A stretch of 50,203 bases of DNA from a bacterium. Lineage in GTDB: Bacteria; Vulcanimicrobiota; Vulcanimicrobiia; Vulcanimicrobiales; Vulcanimicrobiaceae. The stretch lies in NCBI GenBank assembly GCA_021805775.1, contig JAJZED010000017.1, positions 1-50,203 of the forward strand. Direction: 5' to 3'. The notes under the pieces are model-generated. The model was given only the letters and a program-made list of their open reading frames with translations, made no database searches and had not been told where the DNA came from. Positions 47,602-50,203 of this stretch are shown here, piece after piece. A program made the position numbers and the translations under genes. How positions within the stretch are numbered: the first letter of the stretch is position 1; every line of letters starts with the position of its first letter.

Positions 47602-48513
47602 ATGAGACGCCGATCCTTCCTTTTCATCGCGCTCGCACTCGTCGGCTCGATGCCCAGCGTACTCTCGGCCTCGCCGAAGAACCTCCGCATCGCGTACGCA
47701 GGCTCGATGGGTGCGGTGATGGATCGCGCGCTCGGGCCGCAATTTGCACGGAGCGCGGGCGTCGGTTACCAAGGAATCGGGGCCGGCGCATATGGATTGG
47801 CGCACCTTCTTGCATCGGGGCGCCTGCAAACCGATCTCTTCATTTCGATCACGCCGGGGCCGATCCGCATTTTGCAGCGCGCCGGGCTGGTTTCGCACGC
47901 CTTTCCCATCGCACGCACGCAGATGGTGATCGCCTACAGCCCGAAGAGCCGCTTCGCGCGAGAACTCGGTGCTGCCGCGCGCGGCAGCATCGCCTGGTGG
48001 CGCGTGCTTGAAATGCCCGGCCTGCGCTTCGGGAGAACCGACCCCGCGACCGACCCGCAAGGACAGAGCATTCTCTTCACCATGCAACTCGCCGCATCGT
48101 ATTATCGCCAACCCGATCTCGCGAAGCGCATTCTCGGCTCCGCGCGCAATCCCGCACAAATTTTCACCGAGGCCTCGCTTTTGAGTCGGCTTGAAAGCGG
48201 CGAGATCGATGCATCCTCGGGATACGAGAGCGCGGTGCGCTCGCTCCATCTACCGTTTATCGGGCTCCCTCCGGAGATCGATCTTGGGGATCCGGCGTTC
48301 GCAGGTCGGTACGAGCGCGCGACGATCCGCACCAAGATGCACGGAAAGATGGAGACGATCCATCCCCAACCGCTGGTCTTTTATGCCGCGGTATTAAAAA
48401 ATGCCGCCGATCCGAACGCCGCGCGCGCGTTCATCGCCTTCGTGCGCTCGCCTCGCGGCCTGGCAATTCTACGCAGGTTCGGGTACCAACGGCCGCTCGG
48501 CCGACCGCTCTGA
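47602..48513 (+). CDS. ABC transporter substrate-binding protein, tungstate/molybdate type
   Basis: A 303-residue exported protein. The signal peptide is RRRSFLFIALALVGSMPSVLSA. The mature part follows the WtpA/ModA pattern: LRIAYAGSMGAVMDRALGPQF, then GRLQTDLFISITP, ARTQMVIAYSP, LRFGRTDPATDPQGQ, and GEIDASSGYESAV. The Ser residues in AGSM and SI plus GRTDP would contact an oxyanion. ATG 47602 is chosen because it starts the signal peptide and follows GGGAG; longer starts are Arg/Ser-rich and non-homologous. Substrate by family; sulfate-like oxyanions remain possible. Confidence 0.85.
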   Translation: MRRRSFLFIALALVGSMPSVLSASPKNLRIAYAGSMGAVMDRALGPQFARSAGVGYQGIGAGAYGLAHLLASGRLQTDLFISITPGPIRILQRAGLVSHAFPIARTQMVIAYSPKSRFARELGAAARGSIAWWRVLEMPGLRFGRTDPATDPQGQSILFTMQLAASYYRQPDLAKRILGSARNPAQIFTEASLLSRLESGEIDASSGYESAVRSLHLPFIGLPPEIDLGDPAFAGRYERATIRTKMHGKMETIHPQPLVFYAAVLKNAADPNAARAFIAFVRSPRGLAILRRFGYQRPLGRPL

Positions 48514-49280
48514 TGGCGCGACGCCGACCGAGGGAATCGTGGTGGCTCGCAATTCCCGCGCTGTTGTTTCTGATTGCGCCCTTTTTCGCGCTGGTTTTCG
48601 CGACTCGGTGGACGCATTTTTCGCTCGATGCCGGCGACTGGTCGGCGATCGGCGTCTCGCTGGGATACGGCGCCTGTGCGATGCTTCTGGTCGTCGCGCT
48701 CGGAACGCCGTTTGCTTGGTGGCTCGCGCGCACGCATTTCCCCGCGCGGTGGGTCGCCGATGCAATCGTGCTGTTGCCGCTGCTCTCACCGCCGCTCGCA
48801 TTGGGAATCGTGCTGGAGACGCTCTACGGGCCATACGGCGCGGCTGGTGCGCCGCTGGCGCGGCTCGGGTTGCTGCTGACGAATTCCGCCCCCGCCTTCG
48901 TTCTTGCGTTAACGTACGGTGGATTGCCGTTTTTCATCGTGCTCGCACGCGCGGCATTCGAAGGGGTCTCCCCGGAGTATGAAGCGCTCGCGCGGACGTT
49001 AGGTAAATCACAGCCCGCGATCTTTTTTACCGTTACTCTTCCGCTCGCACGCGTCGGCTTAGGTGCCGCACTCGCGATTGCATGGGTGCGAGCGCTCGGA
49101 GAGTTCGGCATCTGCCTCATCGTTGCGTATTTCCCAATGGGCATCCCGGTGCGACTCTGGGTGAATCTGCAAGATGTCGGGCTCGGCGCGGTCTTCCCGC
49201 TGCTCTGGATCTTTTATCTGGTCGCGCTTCCACTGCCGCTCTGGCTCGGGTTGCGCGCGCAACGGAGAAGCGTCGCATGA
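48513..49280 (+). CDS. ABC transporter permease (ModB/WtpB type)
   Basis: A 255-residue protein with six membrane helices and the EAA loop (EYEALARTLGKSQPAIFFTVTLPLARVGLGAALAIAWVRALGEFG) that docks the ATPase. The helix 3-4 region FPARWVADAIVLLPLLSPPLALGI follows the molybdate/tungstate permease pattern. It overlaps the substrate-binding gene by one base (TGATGG) and the ATPase by four bases. Confidence 0.92.
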   Translation: MARRRPRESWWLAIPALLFLIAPFFALVFATRWTHFSLDAGDWSAIGVSLGYGACAMLLVVALGTPFAWWLARTHFPARWVADAIVLLPLLSPPLALGIVLETLYGPYGAAGAPLARLGLLLTNSAPAFVLALTYGGLPFFIVLARAAFEGVSPEYEALARTLGKSQPAIFFTVTLPLARVGLGAALAIAWVRALGEFGICLIVAYFPMGIPVRLWVNLQDVGLGAVFPLLWIFYLVALPLPLWLGLRAQRRSVA

Positions 49281-49870
49281 CGGGCGTGCACGTCGCCTAT
49301 CGCATCTTCGAACCGATCGAACTTGAGGTGGAGTTCGATATCGCGGGAGTGACGGTGCTCCTGGGCGCAAACGGCGAAGGGAAGAGCACGATTCTTCGCG
49401 CGCTCGCCGGGCTGCTGGCGGCGGAGGGCACGCCGTTCTCCGGGCTCCCCCCGCAACGGCGGCCGATCGCCTATCTCCCGCAAGAGCATCTGCTTTTCCC
49501 GCACCTGCGTGCCTGGGAGAACGTCGCGTTCGCCTTCGACGAGCGCACCCATCGGCGCGAACGGGCGCTCGCATTACTCGCCCGATTCGATATCCAAGAA
49601 CTTGCCGAGCGATTTCCGCACCAACTCTCCGGCGGCGAGCGCCAGCGGGTTGCCATCGCGCGGGCGTTCGCACGCCGGCCGCAACTCGTGCTCTTCGACG
49701 AACCGACCTCCGCTCTCGATAAAAGTGCGCGTGAGGCATTTCTCTCGACCGCACTTCCAGCGCTCCGCGACGCCGGAATTCCGACGCTCGCCGCCACGCA
49801 CGACCCCGCGTTGGTCGAGGTCGCCGATTGCACCGTGCTGCTGCGCGATCGCAAAATCGTCGTCGCGTAA
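49277..49870 (+). CDS. ABC transporter ATP-binding protein (short ModC-like)
   Basis: A 197-residue ATPase. Walker A is GANGEGKST (Lys36); then a Q-loop (LPQEHLLFPHL), signature LSGGERQRVAIARA, Walker B LVLFDEPTSALD, and the H-loop His in ATHDPAL. It holds a single nucleotide-binding domain and ends soon after the H-loop; the C-terminal TOBE/MOP domain that in ModC senses oxyanion is absent. The ATG at 49277 overlaps the permease stop as ATGA. With the two preceding genes it makes a complete import system. Confidence 0.93.
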   Translation: MTGVHVAYRIFEPIELEVEFDIAGVTVLLGANGEGKSTILRALAGLLAAEGTPFSGLPPQRRPIAYLPQEHLLFPHLRAWENVAFAFDERTHRRERALALLARFDIQELAERFPHQLSGGERQRVAIARAFARRPQLVLFDEPTSALDKSAREAFLSTALPALRDAGIPTLAATHDPALVEVADCTVLLRDRKIVVA

Positions 49871-49882
49871 AGCAGCACCGCC

Positions 49883-50093
49883 GTCATCCCGAGTAGGCGC
49901 ACCGCCGTCATCCCGAGTAGGCGCACCGCCGTCATCCCGAGTAGCTGCCGAAGGCAGCGTATCGAGGGAGCGCTTCTCGCGCGCCTCGATACGGGCGCTA
50001 AAGCGCCCTACTCGGCGTGACAGTATCTCCATCACCCCGAGTAGGCGCACCGCCGTCATCCCGAGTAGGCGCACCGCTGTCATCCCGAGTAGA
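49883..50093. repeat. Dispersed palindromic repeat field at the window end
   Basis: Three partial GTCATCCCGAGTAG ends, a full direct unit with stem CTGCC/GGCAG (about 49931-49971), a full inverted unit with stem GGGCGCT/AGCGCCC (about 49983-50021), and three more ends up to 50093. Same family as 65-150 and 23918-24685. It lies directly downstream of the transporter operon. Confidence 0.85.
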
Positions 50094-50101
50094 TGGGATG
50101 A

Positions 50102-50177
50102 GAAGGCCGGTCACCGAAGCGGTTTTCGAAAGAACACCCGCGTTGCGCACTCAGAGGTGCAAGGGAGACCGACCTTC
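50102..50177 (+). promoter_or_regulatory. Structured leader before a truncated gene
   Basis: GAAGGCCGGTC (50102-50112) pairs with GACCGACCTTC (50167-50177) with one mismatch, enclosing a smaller hairpin GCAC-TCAGAG-GTGC (50147-50160) and the AGGGAG ribosome site. The long stem ends exactly at the ATG. I cannot match it to a named riboswitch class. Confidence 0.4.
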
Positions 50178-50203
50178 ATGGGCAAGCATAGCAAGAACGC
50201 AGC
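50178..50203 (+). CDS. Start of a gene cut by the window edge
   Basis: ATG at 50178, ten bases after AGGGAG, opens MGKHSKNA before the sequence ends. Too short to identify. Confidence 0.4.

Overview
The window is high-GC bacterial chromosome, densely packed, with many 1-13 base gene overlaps and several strong Shine-Dalgarno sites placed in front of GTG or TTG starts. A lytic transglycosylase, a GmhB-type heptose phosphatase, lipoproteins and many exported proteins suggest a diderm. Homodimeric pyruvate dehydrogenase and aconitase suggest a respiring heterotroph. The protein style fits a poorly cultivated lineage such as Candidatus Eremiobacterota (WPS-2), but that is only an impression; no rRNA, tRNA or other phylogenetic marker is present. 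No phage, IS element or CRISPR array was seen.

Layout. 1-210: copies of a dispersed palindromic repeat. 211-633: an unknown small protein. 637-22913: a long run of minus-strand genes. In transcription order these are a fluoride riboswitch with DUF190 and crcB; a photoactive-yellow-protein homologue; two tandem 11-Asp-box beta-propeller (sortilin/VPS10-like) exported proteins; a DUF302 protein; an ArsR regulator followed by a six-subunit membrane-bound group 4 [NiFe]-hydrogenase-like operon; a SWIM/SNF2 helicase; a third propeller paralogue; and a GH114-like lipoprotein. 23060-23909: a 51-residue membrane protein divergent from a lytic transglycosylase. 23918-24685: a repeat field containing six 53-base tandem units and then inverted units.

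24686-26945: thiC under a TPP riboswitch, with a GmhB-like phosphatase translationally coupled behind it. 27187-28338: a secreted lipoprotein with a HEEAE motif and a Pro/Thr tail. 28479-33897: a sugar-related set (SDR, six-hairpin glycosidase, DUF4432 epimerase-like protein, and a convergent overlapping MFS transporter). 34020-35352: an ECF sigma factor and a membrane-anchored partner. 35742-37212: a secreted protein and an EamA transporter. 37260-41287: aceE-aceF. 41304-47500 (minus): TVP38-type membrane protein, RNase D, aconitase, histidine decarboxylase and a double-ACT protein. 47602-49870: a tungstate/molybdate-type ABC transporter. 49883-50093: another repeat field, then a structured leader and the first codons of a gene cut by the window edge.

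The two most interesting parts are the PYP homologue, which keeps the chromophore cysteine and its hydrogen-bonding Tyr and Glu, and the ArsR-hydrogenase operon. The operon resembles the mycobacterial Rv0081-Rv0087 locus in content. It carries an atypical L1 motif in its large subunit and a near-perfect operator lying inside what looks like a leaderless promoter.
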